Below are positions 25,231-38,300 of a stretch of DNA of 64,000 bases, piece by piece (positions within the stretch are counted from its first letter, which is position 1; every line of letters begins with the position of its first letter). The stretch covers positions 15,403,859 through 15,467,858 of the forward strand of contig CM119266.1 of the NCBI GenBank assembly GCA_051294375.1, written 5' to 3'. Both the position numbers and the translations under genes were made by a program. Under the pieces are notes generated by a model. That model did not search any database. It was not told where the DNA came from and saw only the letters and a program-made list of their open reading frames with translations. The stretch is from Paraspadella gotoi (taxonomy: Eukaryota > Chaetognatha).

Positions 25231-26995
25231 TGAAAAATCGATGGTGAAAAAGCAGAATCAGGTGGCGCGAGAGACGAAGGCGACGATCAAACGTTTTTAA
25301 TACAAATTGTATGAATGAGATTTGATGACGTCCGAAAAACAACGAATAAAATAAATTTTATAGTTTTCAACGTAAAAAAATTAACGTTTTATTTTTGACA
25401 ACCTGAAAGAAAAATAACGTGTTTCTCTGACTGTGATATCTTCCGCTACTGTGTTGATTACAATAACAAAATCGAGACGGAGCACTTTAAGAAACCCCAG
25501 TACTTATCGATAACCAATGCCGGGTCAAGAGTGAAGAGCGTTTGGAGTGTTTTGGGTCATCCTCCTCCTCATCCTCCTTCGGTGGTCAGATCGTTGAAAA
25601 GCGAAAAAAAAACAACCTCGTTTCTCATCCACTTTGATCATTAGTCATTTAGTCGCCGGTCTCAATCGTTAACTCATTAAGCGTCGCTGATAAAGTTGAA
25701 CTTTATAAAAGACAATAAAATGATTCATTTACTTTGCATTGCAAGGATCGTTGGCTGCCCCTGTGACCTCGTGTGAGTCTAGCGGGTAGTTCTAATAGGC
25801 CCTGTAGGGAGGCGTAGAGAATTTATTGTTTTCAAAGCAAGTAGCAACGTCGAAAAAGTTTTATTTTATTCCATTGTATAAGAAAATGATTGAGGACGCG
25901 CTTTTTTATTTTTGATAAGGGCGCGCAAGCTTTATGCATTAAAAATGACGCGAGCGCCGACCGTTAGCGAAAATTCTTTCGACTGATCACGTGATTGACT
26001 CTTGTTTTCCAACATTCGCTATAACTTTTTCGTGCTTTGTATTATTTTCCGGTAGAAACCGCGGAACTGCGAAAGGTTGTCAAGAAATTGTCGGATGGAT
26101 TTCTGGGAAATGTTTTCGTCTGATTGGGAATTTAATATTGTTTTGGTTCCAGTCAGATTTGCGTCTTTTTTTCGAACAGATGGAGGGATTCGTTCGTGAC
26201 GAACTGTTTCTTTTTTTTGTTTTTAGAAAACAGAGGGCTCGTTTGTTTTGATCGCATGTGAATGCAAAGAAAATCTTCATCTCGCAAATTCCTCCCTTGT
26301 TTTTAATCATACCGTTTTGTTGTGGAAAACAAATCATTCCCTCGCCACTAATAAACATATTACCAAATGTGGCATCACTGTGGCCAGATCTTGAAAACGT
26401 CTTTTTTTCCCCGTCGGCCTCGAAAATGGAAGCGTCAAAATAAACCAGCTTTGAGATGTTGTATAGAAGCCCGAGACCCTCTTCTTTACTGATACTTACT
26501 TTGTAATATACAACTTGAGCTACCGATTTTGAGAGCCTCAAAATGAGACGGCTAAGTTTTTGTAATACTTTTCTGCAAAATTCATTCAAATGTTGACCAT
26601 TTGTTTACGTTTAGAACTAATCTACCAGCATCGTTTCTTTCCAACACAAAAAAAAAAAATCCAATTCATCGTACGCAAATTTTCACAACAGCAAGTTCTT
26701 CGCTTCTGGCAACACAACACTTAACCTAAACCACAACACTCGTTCTTTGTCTGCTTTTCGATGAGTTCCGATCCGCGTTCCACATTTTCCGTTTCAGCCA
26801 ATTCCGACTCGCCCCCGTCCCCTCCCCTTCTTTTTTTTTCCGGCCCAGAAAAAAAAAAGATTTAATTTCTTGGCATCGATTTTCCTTCTTTCTCTTTTGA
26901 TTTTTATGAGCTAATCTTTCCCTCCTTTTTTTTGTTGTCTTCTATCTCACTCTTCCCTCCGCATGAGCGGAATACAATGCGAAGTTACCCGTTTT

Positions 26996-26999
<4 letters not shown>

Positions 27000-27043
<44 letters not shown>
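27000..27043. repeat. (GA)n microsatellite
   Basis: Pure GA tract. Confidence 0.95.
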
Positions 27044-27048
<5 letters not shown>

Positions 27049-27770
27049 CAATAGCTGACAGGGAGAAGAGAAAGACGCAGACAGATGTAATGTAATGTGA
27101 TAATATCACGATTTTTTTTTTATCATGTTTTTTTTCTGATCATCAGTTTTCTTCACTATATCATCTATTCATAGTTAAAAACATAGAAATTTTAAAAACA
27201 AAATCAAGAGTTGGTTAGGGTTCTTGGCCACAAAAAGAAAGTTTTATTCACGCTTGATCACTAACAGGCAAATCTCATCTGACTAGAAACAAATTTTAAT
27301 TATTTTACGCGTCGGCGTGGGATTAGATATTGGGTGCGCCTACGTAGTTCGCAGTAAAAATGGTAAAACTGGGTGTGAACCCTGTGTGAAGTCAAGGAAC
27401 CGAGAGATTCGTTTGAACGGGATTGGAAAAAAATGAGTTTCGCGGGTGAAGAGGCTGAATAATGGATCGATAGTGGATCAGAGTGGATCGAGAAATTCAC
27501 CGCCGTTCGAGGTCGCCCTTGAAATGGCTTTTTGCTGTCGTTGTTGTTCTCGTTTAGAAAATTCTAGTTTTAACGCAGATCCTGAGACGGGCGCCATACT
27601 TCGACAATGTGGAAGTGGTCGATCGACTCGCAGTCATCACACTCAAGCCAAAATTAATGTGTATTTGATGTAATTAGTTTGCACGGTTAGAATTTAATGA
27701 ATTCCATTAATCCAAAATCAGGTACTCTGGGAGTAAATAAACGAGACTATGAGAGAGTCTGTGTGAGTGA

Positions 27771-27899
27771 CCTGCTATATCATTATCTTGTAAGAGTGAT
27801 GGAGGCCTTAAACCACCAAAGCCTGTGCAAAGTCATGGCCAAGATAGCTTATTTATTAAAGAAATGAATAATTTTTATATTGGTTGTACCAATTTCATA
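27771..27899. repeat. Dispersed repeat, short copy
   Basis: About 125 bases match 60813-60942 (GATGGAGGCCTTAAAC versus GATGGAAGCCTTAAAC, then GGTTGTACCAATTTCAT in both). This identifies a fragment of the same interspersed family. Confidence 0.8.
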
Positions 27900-29568
27900 A
27901 TCTTGACGGAAAATATTATAAAAATAATATTGCTGAACAAAGCTGCTCGATGATATTTTTTAAGTTGGTCATTGACGTCATAGTACCCCCCCCCTTCACG
28001 CCCTTCATGTGTCAATCTCGCGCCAATTCTTCCCTCTCTCTCTCTCTCTCTCTCTCTTAGCGTCGACGGATCGAAGAGACGAACGAGATCGTCGTCCGCT
28101 TCAGAGATTGATCATCTCAATAACTAAAAAGACGAAGAATCTCGCGTCTCGCTCCCCCCCCCTCCCCCCTTCCGCCTCCCATTAAAAGACGCTTTCTCTT
28201 TCCCTCGGATCGATGAGTCGCGACGGCGAATTCCTCGTTTCCCCCGATCGGCTTTTTCGCGTTCAACCGCGAAACGGAACGAAAATTATGCGTCATCAAC
28301 GTCGACGCCGTTTTTTTTGTTTTGTTTTGTTTTTTGTTTTTATAATCGTTGACGTCGGAATCGATACATACTTTAGCGCCCTCGGTTTTTTTTTTCGTGG
28401 TTTGGTCGTCGGATGTCTTTCGTAGTCGTCCTTTGCCTCATCTTCGCGCGGTTATGATCGATGAGAGTTGAGATTATTTTTTTTTGGTTTGACCTCGTGT
28501 TGAGCTCGCAACAAAAATACATATATATCTTACGGTAATAACATATATCATCTTTCCGCGAAAGAATCAATAAACTCTTCTTTCTTCTCGAGAGATAAAT
28601 CACAATAATGAATCTGAGAACGAAATAGACAAATCAAAATGAAATGAGCATTTATCAAAAAGCGAAGTTAAATAGGTTTTTAAAAATGCTAAAAACATTT
28701 AGAAGGATTAATTAAATTTATCGATTGCAATTTCTTCTTGCTCAAAAACAACGCCATTGTGGAGGCCTTCTGCTTTCTCTATAAAAATGTATCACGCGAG
28801 ATCCTAATGTTATTTTGATGCAAGGCTTCTCCCCCTTCTTTCTCACTGCCTCACACACCATCATCCCCCGAACGCCGGCTATTTGTTACGCGAGCCGATG
28901 CCATAATCCCCGCTTCCCTTTGAAAAGCAGCCAAGTGATCCAAACCCCATTGGATGACGGGAAAGGCCCTGGGGAAGATAATGGTTCCTTTAGATTTTTC
29001 TTTCCGTCTCCCTCTCTCTCTAGATCTTCTGCTTTGATTAAAATGATTAAAAACTTTTAAAGCGTAAAAGTCGTGATCGATTCTCCCACTCACTGAGATT
29101 TTTTTTTCTTTTTCCCAACTGCGATAGTACAGCGATCGATATCAAGTTCCTTCTTGACAATTTTATCGAATGATTCAAAATGAAGTCTGGGTGATTGAGC
29201 GATCCAGAGCTATGACGAACTCTTTATCTGATAATGCAGTGATGCGATATTCCCTTTGAACGAGCTGAATCAGAACATGCAAATTCTTTCTCAGCGATTT
29301 TCTGGATTGATTGAAAAAAGTATCCGTTCGTTAAAATTACTATCGAGTGACTAGAGAAAGAGAATTCAAATTCACAAGTTGTGAACAAGATATCTATTTA
29401 AAACTATTCTTTTGACCAGCTTATATCCAGTGATTCTTCGCGAGCGAGTGATTCGGAATTTTTTTTAAACCGTTCTCATCCGACGACTTCAAAGTTCCTT
29501 CTCTCTCTTTCTCTATTTTCTCTTTATTTCTTTTCCGTCTTTATTTTTCTTCTCCTCGCCACGCCTCA

Positions 29569-29632
29569 TTTGGCGCTCGGCTCCGCTCAGCTCCGCTCGG
29601 CTCCGCGTTCCTCGAGCCGCTTCATTTGGCGC
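29569..29632. promoter_or_regulatory. Paired E2F-like sites around a CTCCGCTCGG repeat
   Basis: TTTGGCGC occurs at 29569-29576 and 29625-29632, both matching the E2F consensus TTTSSCGC. Between them is a short CTCCGCTCRG tandem. No gene start is identified nearby, so function is unproven. Confidence 0.25.
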
Positions 29633-30272
29633 GATGAATCACGAGTCTTCTCGTCGTCGACTACCGGCGAAGACTTTGCGTTACTGGCGGTTCTACTATG
29701 ACTCTGTCTCTGTCATTGTCTCTTTTGCGTAGAAGCATGAGCGCTGGTGACTGCCAGACCGTGGGGAATCTTAACGCGGTTGTATCAGACGACTGAACTG
29801 TTTATTACATACAAATATATTAAACATACGCTACATGAGATCGAATTATCTATCTCCACTTTTAGCACAAACAGTTGTACGTAATCCCAACTCTTGTCAA
29901 ACTTCTTGTCTGATTCTCCGTGAAAGCGGAAAAAAAGTTTTCTCGCGAATTTCTTGGTTTCTTTCGTCTCACGCCCTCGGTCACAATCGCGTCAAGGAAT
30001 AACAACAACTGATCCGTCGTGAAGGCAGAACTGAATGGAAACTCTTTCTTTCTTTCCTTTTTCTTCATCTGTGAAAGACGGTTTTCTTTTTCTGTTTTTT
30101 TTTTTCGCCGGTCGTCGACGTCGACACCGAACGCTGAGTGGGCCAACAAAAGGGGACGATAGTAAATAAATGTCTGTTATTGTATCTCGCCGCGTGACAC
30201 GAGTCCTGACAGAACTGCTGGCGTTTCGATTTCCCAGTCGTTCCTAACAAGCAACTACGAGAATGATAAATA

Positions 30273-30273
<1 letters not shown>

Positions 30274-30320
<47 letters not shown>

Positions 30321-30343
30321 AGAAGAGAGAGAGAGAGAGAGAA
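30274..30343. repeat. (GA)n microsatellite
   Basis: GA tract with two AGAAGAG interruptions. Confidence 0.95.
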
Positions 30344-32344
30344 GTAAATCGTGAATGGATAATAAGTTTGCAAAAGCTAGTTTTTCATAGTTAATGTGAG
30401 AAAAAGGCAGATACAAAATGTTTAAAAATTATAGATGTTTTGGAGAAAATAACAGTAGGCGTCTGAACTAGAAAAAAGAGAGAAAGTTTGTTTTCCATTT
30501 TCGAAGAACGAAAACACATCGTTCCGACACAAGCAGATATTTCGTAATCGTGTGGTCGCGATTTTCTGCGCGCGATCGAAAAGAGAAAAGAAAAGAATAG
30601 AAAAGAAAGAAATTTTTGCACAAAACGGAGAAGAGATAAAAGAGACAGTCGCTCGTTTAGCTTCATTATTTCTCAATTTTGTTTTCGTCTTTTTTCTTTC
30701 GTATTTTTTTGGCTTTCATAAAAATTTTCGATATTTTTCTGTTTCGAGAAAAATAAAACTGAAACAAAAATAAACACGAAATTCTGTCGCTGCCGCTTCA
30801 CTCACTTTTTTATTCTCAAACTTGGCATCCATTTCTTTCTCGCTTCTCGCCATCTTCTCTCCATCTTTTCCAAATCTTTTCTTTATTCTCACATCGTCTC
30901 AACTTCCTTTTTGCCCATTTTAAAAAAAAAATGTTATTTTGCCTTGGAGCTTTACTCGGTATTTAATAATTAGTTTTCACGTACTTCTATATTCAACCTA
31001 AATCCCTGCTCCTACTAAGCTAGCGTTCCTACTGTTTCCCTCTTTACAACCGGTATTCTCATACTTCCCCTTTCATCTATGCTCCGCCTTCCTTATAATA
31101 TCCCCTATATATCTAACTTATATTCTTAGCTTATATTCCTCCCCTCTCCTGCCCTTTTTCGTTTTCTTCCCGCTCTTTGCTCCTTACTTCGTTTGGCTTC
31201 TTTTTTCTGCGTATTTCTACGTGTCTACTTTTTAAAAGCACCAAAAAAAAAAAAAAAAAAACCGTCAAAAAATAAAAACATTTTTACTTTTTTCTTTCCA
31301 TATTTTCCGCTTTTTCTCGACTCTTAAATTTATCGGGTGGCCTCGCGAAGACCGAAGTCTCATTTTTTTTTACCTTCCGAACCTAAAATTAAAATCGATT
31401 TTGCAGTCGATAGGGATCGACGTTTGGGAATTGGGATCGACGACTTCGGGAGAGATCGACCGGTGTTCTTTTTTTTTTTTGGGGGGGGGGGAAGACGCAA
31501 TCCACAACGTCGATTTTCGGGTATAAAAAGGCGATAAATTCCTTGTCTATTTCCCAGACTAAACGGACAATTTACGATCGTTTATTTAATCTTGGCGAGC
31601 GATCACTGATCAGCAATGACCCAACGACGTTACAGTACTTTTTTTTTCGGCTAGTCGCGCGAACTGTACATGCAAAATCCATCGAAAATTTTTTTTTTAT
31701 TTGCACTTTCCCAAAATTTATTACCCGAAAGAAATAAAGGTCGAATAATCTTCTTTTTTTAGATCTGAGAATGTATGTTTGCTCGGAGGGTTCCTCTTTT
31801 TTTTTTCCCTATATTTTTTTAAAACTTAACTTTTAAAGCAGAAAATTTCATTAAACTGCGTGACGTTGGCCGAGAGGGGGCGATTTCTTTTGTCTGGCAT
31901 ATTTCTCATATGCTGGCACCCCGTCGGAAAGATTAAGCGATAATTTCAGCGGCTCCGGGGACCGATAAAACATCATGGAAGCCGGTGAGGATGATGGATC
32001 TTTATTTATTCCTCCTTACCCTCCGCAAACCCCTTACCCACTCCCTCTCTGTATTGTTGCTCTCACCCTTTTATTTTCTTACTCTCCTCCGTGAAATCGT
32101 AGTGTTTCTGGTGCGCGTGAAGACGCCTTGCTTGTTTTTTTTTCTCTCTTCGTTGTCGTCGTTGTCGTTAGAGTTGTTGTCGCCTCGTCGTTAGGCTTCA
32201 TCAGTCAATTTTAGACAAACGCCATCGTCTCTGGTCGAGATGCAGAAGCAACGCGTAACAACTTTCTATTTCGGTGACTTATTTGTGGCAGTGACGATTT
32301 AGTCGGCTCGTTTAAGGAACTTTCTCGTCTTCTCTTCCTTCCTG

Positions 32345-32359
32345 CTCTCTCTCTTCTCT

Positions 32360-32407
<48 letters not shown>
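32345..32407. repeat. (CT)n microsatellite
   Basis: CT dinucleotide tract. Confidence 0.95.
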
Positions 32408-32411
<4 letters not shown>

Positions 32412-33266
32412 TTTTATTTATTTTATCGCCACTACTATCTACTTGTAACTTCGGAGGCCGTTGGCCATTTTAAAGTCTTCAATCCTTGGGTTATATCTTT
32501 TGTCTTACGTACTTAGCAGTTAGCAACCCTTATTTTATTTTCCTTAGCAGACTGTTCACTCTTGCAGAAGACGAAGAGAGAGAGAGACCGGTGGTAAGTC
32601 GCCTCACTCTGTTTATGTCTCGCGAAGTTTAATCACGGAGTTAAACGGTAGGTATCTGTTTGTTTCTCCAATTGGCTTAAAGTCTTCGACGGTTCGCCAC
32701 TCAGTCCCTTTCATTACAGTCCTGCTCTCCGTCTGCCCCTAGATCCGTTTGACAGGCAATCCGCTCCATTTTATTCTAGACGGATGTATTGGACTCTGTT
32801 TTTCGGCAACGAATTTCGCGCCGAGGCTTTCATCAACGCCGTATCCAATTAGCTCCGTTCTCGTCTGTGACTGACGCCGTCGACCGACTAATTTCTTTCT
32901 CGCTTAACCCGTCCCGGCGTCCTGCCCTCTCGACTTCCGTTTTTCTCGCTGTTCGTTTGTTTGTTTGTTTACTTTTTTTCGCTCGGTTTACCCACCGACC
33001 TTTTCTAAGTATCCCTCTTGATTGCTTGTATGTGGGAATATTTTTTTCTTTTTTGGTTGTTGCTTATTTGTACGAACGGTTTTTCCGTTTTCATTTGCAA
33101 CTTAATCATGTTTGTTTGTTAGTTTGTCGGTAAGCAAAATAAAAAAGTTTGATCCAATCCTGTTTCTCTCCTTTTTTTTTTCTTTCTTTCACTTTGCAGT
33201 TGAATGCCAAGAAAGAAAAAAAAGGTGAAGAGAGAAGATTCTCCCTCCACAAAAAGCCAAAGAGAC

Positions 33267-33297
<31 letters not shown>

Positions 33298-35337
33298 AGA
33301 GATGGAGAGAGAGAGATAGAAAATCTCTAAAAAAGTGATAAAAATAAAAGAGAAATAAAGGATCAGAGCAGCGACAAAAAACACCGAAACCGTCGCCACT
33401 GAAAAAAAAAAGTGAAAAAGGGGAAAAAAAATGATGGAAGAGGAAAAGACAGAGAAGGAGACGGAAATCGATAAAGTGGCACAAAATCCGCTCGCCCTCT
33501 ACCCCCTCCTCCCCCCTACCGGAGAAAAAAAGAAAACACTGTATACCGAAACAAAACAGCATGTTCGTCGATTTGGATATCTTCAACTAATCAAAAAAAT
33601 ATGTATAAAAATAGAAACGTTGCACCTTCTCTCTTTTTCTTTTTTTGTTCTCTCATTCTTCCATTTTGTTTCTTTCTTTTTCTTCTTTTTTCTCTCCACG
33701 TTTCCCTCTCCCTTCGGCGAGCACCTATTTCTGTTTTGGGATTTGAAGATTGAAGAAAATGTAGATTTAATCCAGAAACGCTCGCGGCCTAAAAAAAAAA
33801 CTCGGAGTGAAAGAGAGTAGAAGTCCTGAAAGAAAAAAAAGGGAAACAAAAAAGAAAAAAGTTTTTTTTTTCTTTCTTTTTTTTAATATAAATAATTCAA
33901 CGAGTGTCCTGCCCTTCCTTCTCTTTTTTATCTCTAGAAAAATAGATAACGAAAATAAAAAAGAGGCTTTAATAAAAGAAGAATCACGCCGTAACTGAGA
34001 AAAAAATATAAAAAGAAACGAAAAAAAAGAAAGAGGAGAGAGGAAAAGTTCAAATCGGTGATTTCGTGACAATCGATAGAGAACAGCAGCGAACAGTGAA
34101 CAGAGAAAATTTCGATATTTCGTTCTTCAGCCTAGACAACAAAATAAAAACTGTGGTTTTCGTGGCAAATGAGTGTTTTGAAAAAAAAAAAACTCTCTAA
34201 TATCTGAAAGAAGCTGTGGGTAGCGAGCGATCTTTGCCCAATCCAGGCTCAATATTTACTGTTGTCGTTCCTCAGGCGTTGGCCAAGTGGTTTTCTCCAG
34301 TTATTGATAATTTAAAAGATAACAGAAAAAAAAAGCTGCTTAATATTCGTAAAAAAAAAATTAGTCGACGCGGAAAGCAAAGCTGAGTGATAAAGCTCGC
34401 TAATTTGTTACCGTTTTTTAAAAAAGTATTAGTAAATTGACGAGACAATTCGATTTTTCTTTTCATTTCTCTTTTAAATTTTTCATTCCATCTCGAAGGA
34501 AAATTTACCCCCGGGAAGAACGCGGGGTCGAATAATAGATCATTTTTTTCCCTTTTTTCAAACGTCAAAAATGATTCATTTTTCCTTATTTTTTTTCGAT
34601 GAAGGAATAAAAAGAGGAAAATCCAGCGCCAAATATCCGCGACAAAAAAATTTAACTCCCCCGGACTGGTGACCCGAGCTTAAGTTCGAGAATGTTTGCG
34701 ACATGACATGACATGACATTCTGGTTTCCTCAGAGATAAGTACCTTTTCGCGGAGGCGCAGCGTGGTCTATCGTTGGACAAATACCCGAAACTAATTTCT
34801 GATAAAAGGTCTTTTTTTTGGCGAACTGCTCTTCTCGTATGTTTGTCTTCCACTTCTTTGGTTGAATTTTTTTTTTTTGGGGGGGGAGGAAACTGCCTGC
34901 TTTCTTATAGATCGAAAATGTTTTAACTGATTCTTTTATACGGCCCTTAAACAATATTGGATTTCAAATATTAGTCGCAATCATCGAGATTAAGTGGTGG
35001 AGAAAAACTGGTCGATTTCTTTCATAGTGAACAAAAGCAGAAAAACGAGGAAAGGATAAGTCAATAAGTCAATAAATGTCGAGTTAATTTATTTATCGAT
35101 TATCCGCTCAGGTTGACTGAGTTCATTTTCTGATCGCCAATGAAAACAACAAACCTATAAAAATTATTGAATGTTAAAGATTGTCCAAGTTTTTAATTGT
35201 AATCCTTTTATGAACAATGTTTAAAATAATTTTTTGTTGCTCAAAAGATTTTTCATTTTCAGAGCGATTTTCAATAGAGTAAAAAATATCATTAGATTAA
35301 AATGGTCCTAACCTATTCCGATTCTTTCCATTTCCAG

Positions 35338-38300
35338 ACTTCCCTACCCTCTTGTCCCACATGACGCACTATGCGCGACCGCCCCGATGACGTCGCCGTC
35401 GCCGCCGCATCCGCCTTCGACGCCGAAGCTGGCGTTCGAGTAAAGACCATGTCCAGTGGCGCCACTGGCGCCGGCCATAACTCGCTCGGGGTCCGCTCCG
35501 CCTCGGAGATCGCCTTCTCTTCGCCGCCAGCGTCGCAACTTCGCCGCCAAAAGACCGAGGTAGTCTCTTCCGTCGCCTCCCCATCGCCCCTCGTCTCCCC
35601 GCACGGCGCCGTCTCCGCGTCCCCGGCGTCTTCGTCCACGGTATCCCCGCTCTCCTCGACCCCGCAGTCCTCCTCCACCCCGGCGTTGCTCTTGCCCAAC
35701 TACGGGCGCCTTCCCGCGCCGCCTCCGGCGCTACCCACGGACGCTTACGGCGCCGCCATGGAGGCCGCCAAGGAGGCCGTCTCCCCGACCTCGCATCAAC
35801 GACTCGCCAACAACAATAACAATTCCTCCACGGCCGCGGCGGCAGCCGTCGCAGCGCCGCTGACCGTCGGCGAAAACGGCTGCGCGCGGTTCGCCCAGAG
35901 TCGGAAGCAGAGACTTCGCTACTACTACGTGACGCGGGAGCCGCGAAAAGTGGCGCTCGTCAAGGACGGACGCGGAAGTCTCGGATTTAACATCGTCGGC
36001 GGCGAAGACGGCGCCGAGGGCATCTTCATCTCCTTCATCCTCGCCGGCGGCGTCGCGGACTTGAGCGGGGAGTTGCGGCGCGGTGATCAGATCCTCTCCG
36101 TCAACGAGATCGACCTGCAGAGGGCGACTCACGAGGAGGCCGCCAGGGTGTTGAAGGTAGGGCTCTTGTTAATGTTAAATGTTAAATGTTTTAGGAGGTT
36201 TTGGCCTCATCGTGAGATTTGATTATTTCCTTTTATTAAAAAAAATATTCCCAAGAAAACCTCTCCCCAAGTTATTTCTTTGATTTCCCACCCATCTTTT
36301 ACTTTTCAGGGAACCGGCCAGAGAGTCGTACTCGTGGTGCAGTACAGACCCGAAGAGTACAATCAGTTCGAAGCCAAGATCCACGACTTGAGGGAGAACG
36401 TTCTAAACGCTAACACCGGAACCCTGCGCACAATACAGGTTTACAGAGTGCCTAGAATTTATTGGCTGGCATAGTTTGCAATGAGATCATGGTATATAGA
36501 CGGCTGGTTTTTCAACAAGAGTTGGAATCAGGGGGGGGGAAGAGTTCCACGTTCGAGTTCAATTTCGAGTAATTTTAAGGGGGAGAACATTAAAAACCAT
36601 TAATCTTTAAAAGTCGTCTGCTAGAAAGAAGAAAATAGACGGAGGGGGAACAAACTCAGAAAAAAAAAATGAAGGAAAGAAGAAACGCGAAAAGGAATAT
36701 GAAAAATTGAGAAAATGAAAAACGGAAGATGAAGAAATGAAAGGGAAAAGGAGCGGGACGAAGGAAGAACAAAAACAAACAAATAATTAACTGCTTTTTA
36801 TTTAAACGCTTTGCTTATTATTACATCCGTTATGGATAAGTGTTGTTGTAAAAAAAAAGTAGCGTGAAAGTAAAATCTTGCAAATTTGTGATATTTTTTA
36901 TGCTAAGCGCCCTGGGTTGGTGAGTTTGAAATTTAAAATATTTGATCCTCGTACTTCTTTTCCTTCTTTGAATCGAGGCTGAACTTTAGAATAATCGAGA
37001 AAGAATGTAGAAACTAAGACGGTCACGTCGAAAAATAATCCGAAATGTCCGAAAGCTTTTCGTCTCTTCAGCTTTAACACCCTCACCTCTCTTTCTCCAT
37101 CCCCACTTCCAGAAAAAGTCCCTCTACGTGCGCGCCTTCTTCGACTACGATCCTTCCAAGGACTGCGCCCTTCCGAGCCGCGGCCTCCGCTTTACCCACG
37201 GCGACATACTCCACGTCGTCAACGCCTCCGACGAAGAGTGGTGGCAGGCGCGTCGGGTGCTGGAGGACGGCGAGGAGGCGGGCCTGGCTATTATACCGTC
37301 CAAGCGGAGGGTCGAGAAAAAAGAGCGGCAGCGATTGAAAAAGGTAAGGTATAGAGGGCTTAGATTAACATATACAAAGATTACCCGAAAATGATACTGA
37401 TGAGGTTTGTTGATTTTGAGAGGGTCAAAATTCGGTGATTTTTAGATTAAAAGATTTTGTGCATAGATAAAAACGATTTTTTAAAAATGGCAAGAAACTT
37501 TTTAGATGGCTAAGTGAAGTTGGGAGGAAAAACTTGAACTTGGATTGAGGTGAGGCGCAAAGGGGAGAGACAAGAAATCTTCGAACGAGAAGTCGAGAAT
37601 ACGAGATGAGGCGACGATCACAAAGACGACGAGGAATGGGTGAGGTGGGTAAGGAAAGAAAAAAGATATGGGGGGAACACGAATTCCAAAATGGGGCAAT
37701 GATAGGAAGAGAAATTAAGGTAGGGGAAAAATGAGTTGGTGGGTTGTACGGTCAAAAGTAGTAAGTCCCTGTCGATCTTGTCCAGAAATCGAATTATTAA
37801 GCGATTAAATTTCCTATCAATAAGGAACATCGGCATAACGTTGCATAGCATAGCTTATCATATCATATTAAGACATCTTCATTGACGTTTTTTTTTAAAT
37901 ATTAATAACAAAAACGGTATCAAAATAATTGAATACTAACACTAGTAGCAGTGTTGATTTAAAAAAAAAAAGTAAACTGCAATATGTGAAACAAAACAAT
38001 TAAGCAAATAGCATATTTAATACAGATTTACATAGCCAGAGGAAATGTTTTTCATACTCTGTCCAATGCTGTAGATCGAAAAATCTTAAATTTTTTTCAC
38101 ATTTTGAATATCCAGATTGTTTGCTATATGCCAGATCATTTTTTTACTGGCAATCGGTCTGAAATTATGCCAGATCTGGCACACAGTATGCTAAGTTTTA
38201 ACCAGAGCAATTATCTAGCATTGATATTTTATTATTATTTATTAATAGCTTCTATTTATAGCTAAAACTTAAATCATCCCCGATGAGTCAAAGACTTCGT

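Larger units (their letters stand above)
22640..35337. other. Long stretch without recognised exons
   Basis: Apart from the repeats and motifs listed separately, I found no exon of a recognisable family on either strand. If the CCAAT-rich region at 15.2-15.6 kb is the MAGUK promoter, this is mostly its first intron. The longest non-repetitive ORF is 169 codons on the minus strand (26080-26589). It has no recognised domain, and I cannot call it a gene. Confidence 0.5.

Noticed and set aside
26080-26589. 169-codon minus-strand ORF
   Set aside because: The longest non-repetitive ORF in the 22-35 kb region, but no domain, no splice context and host-intron-like composition. Kept only as a note.
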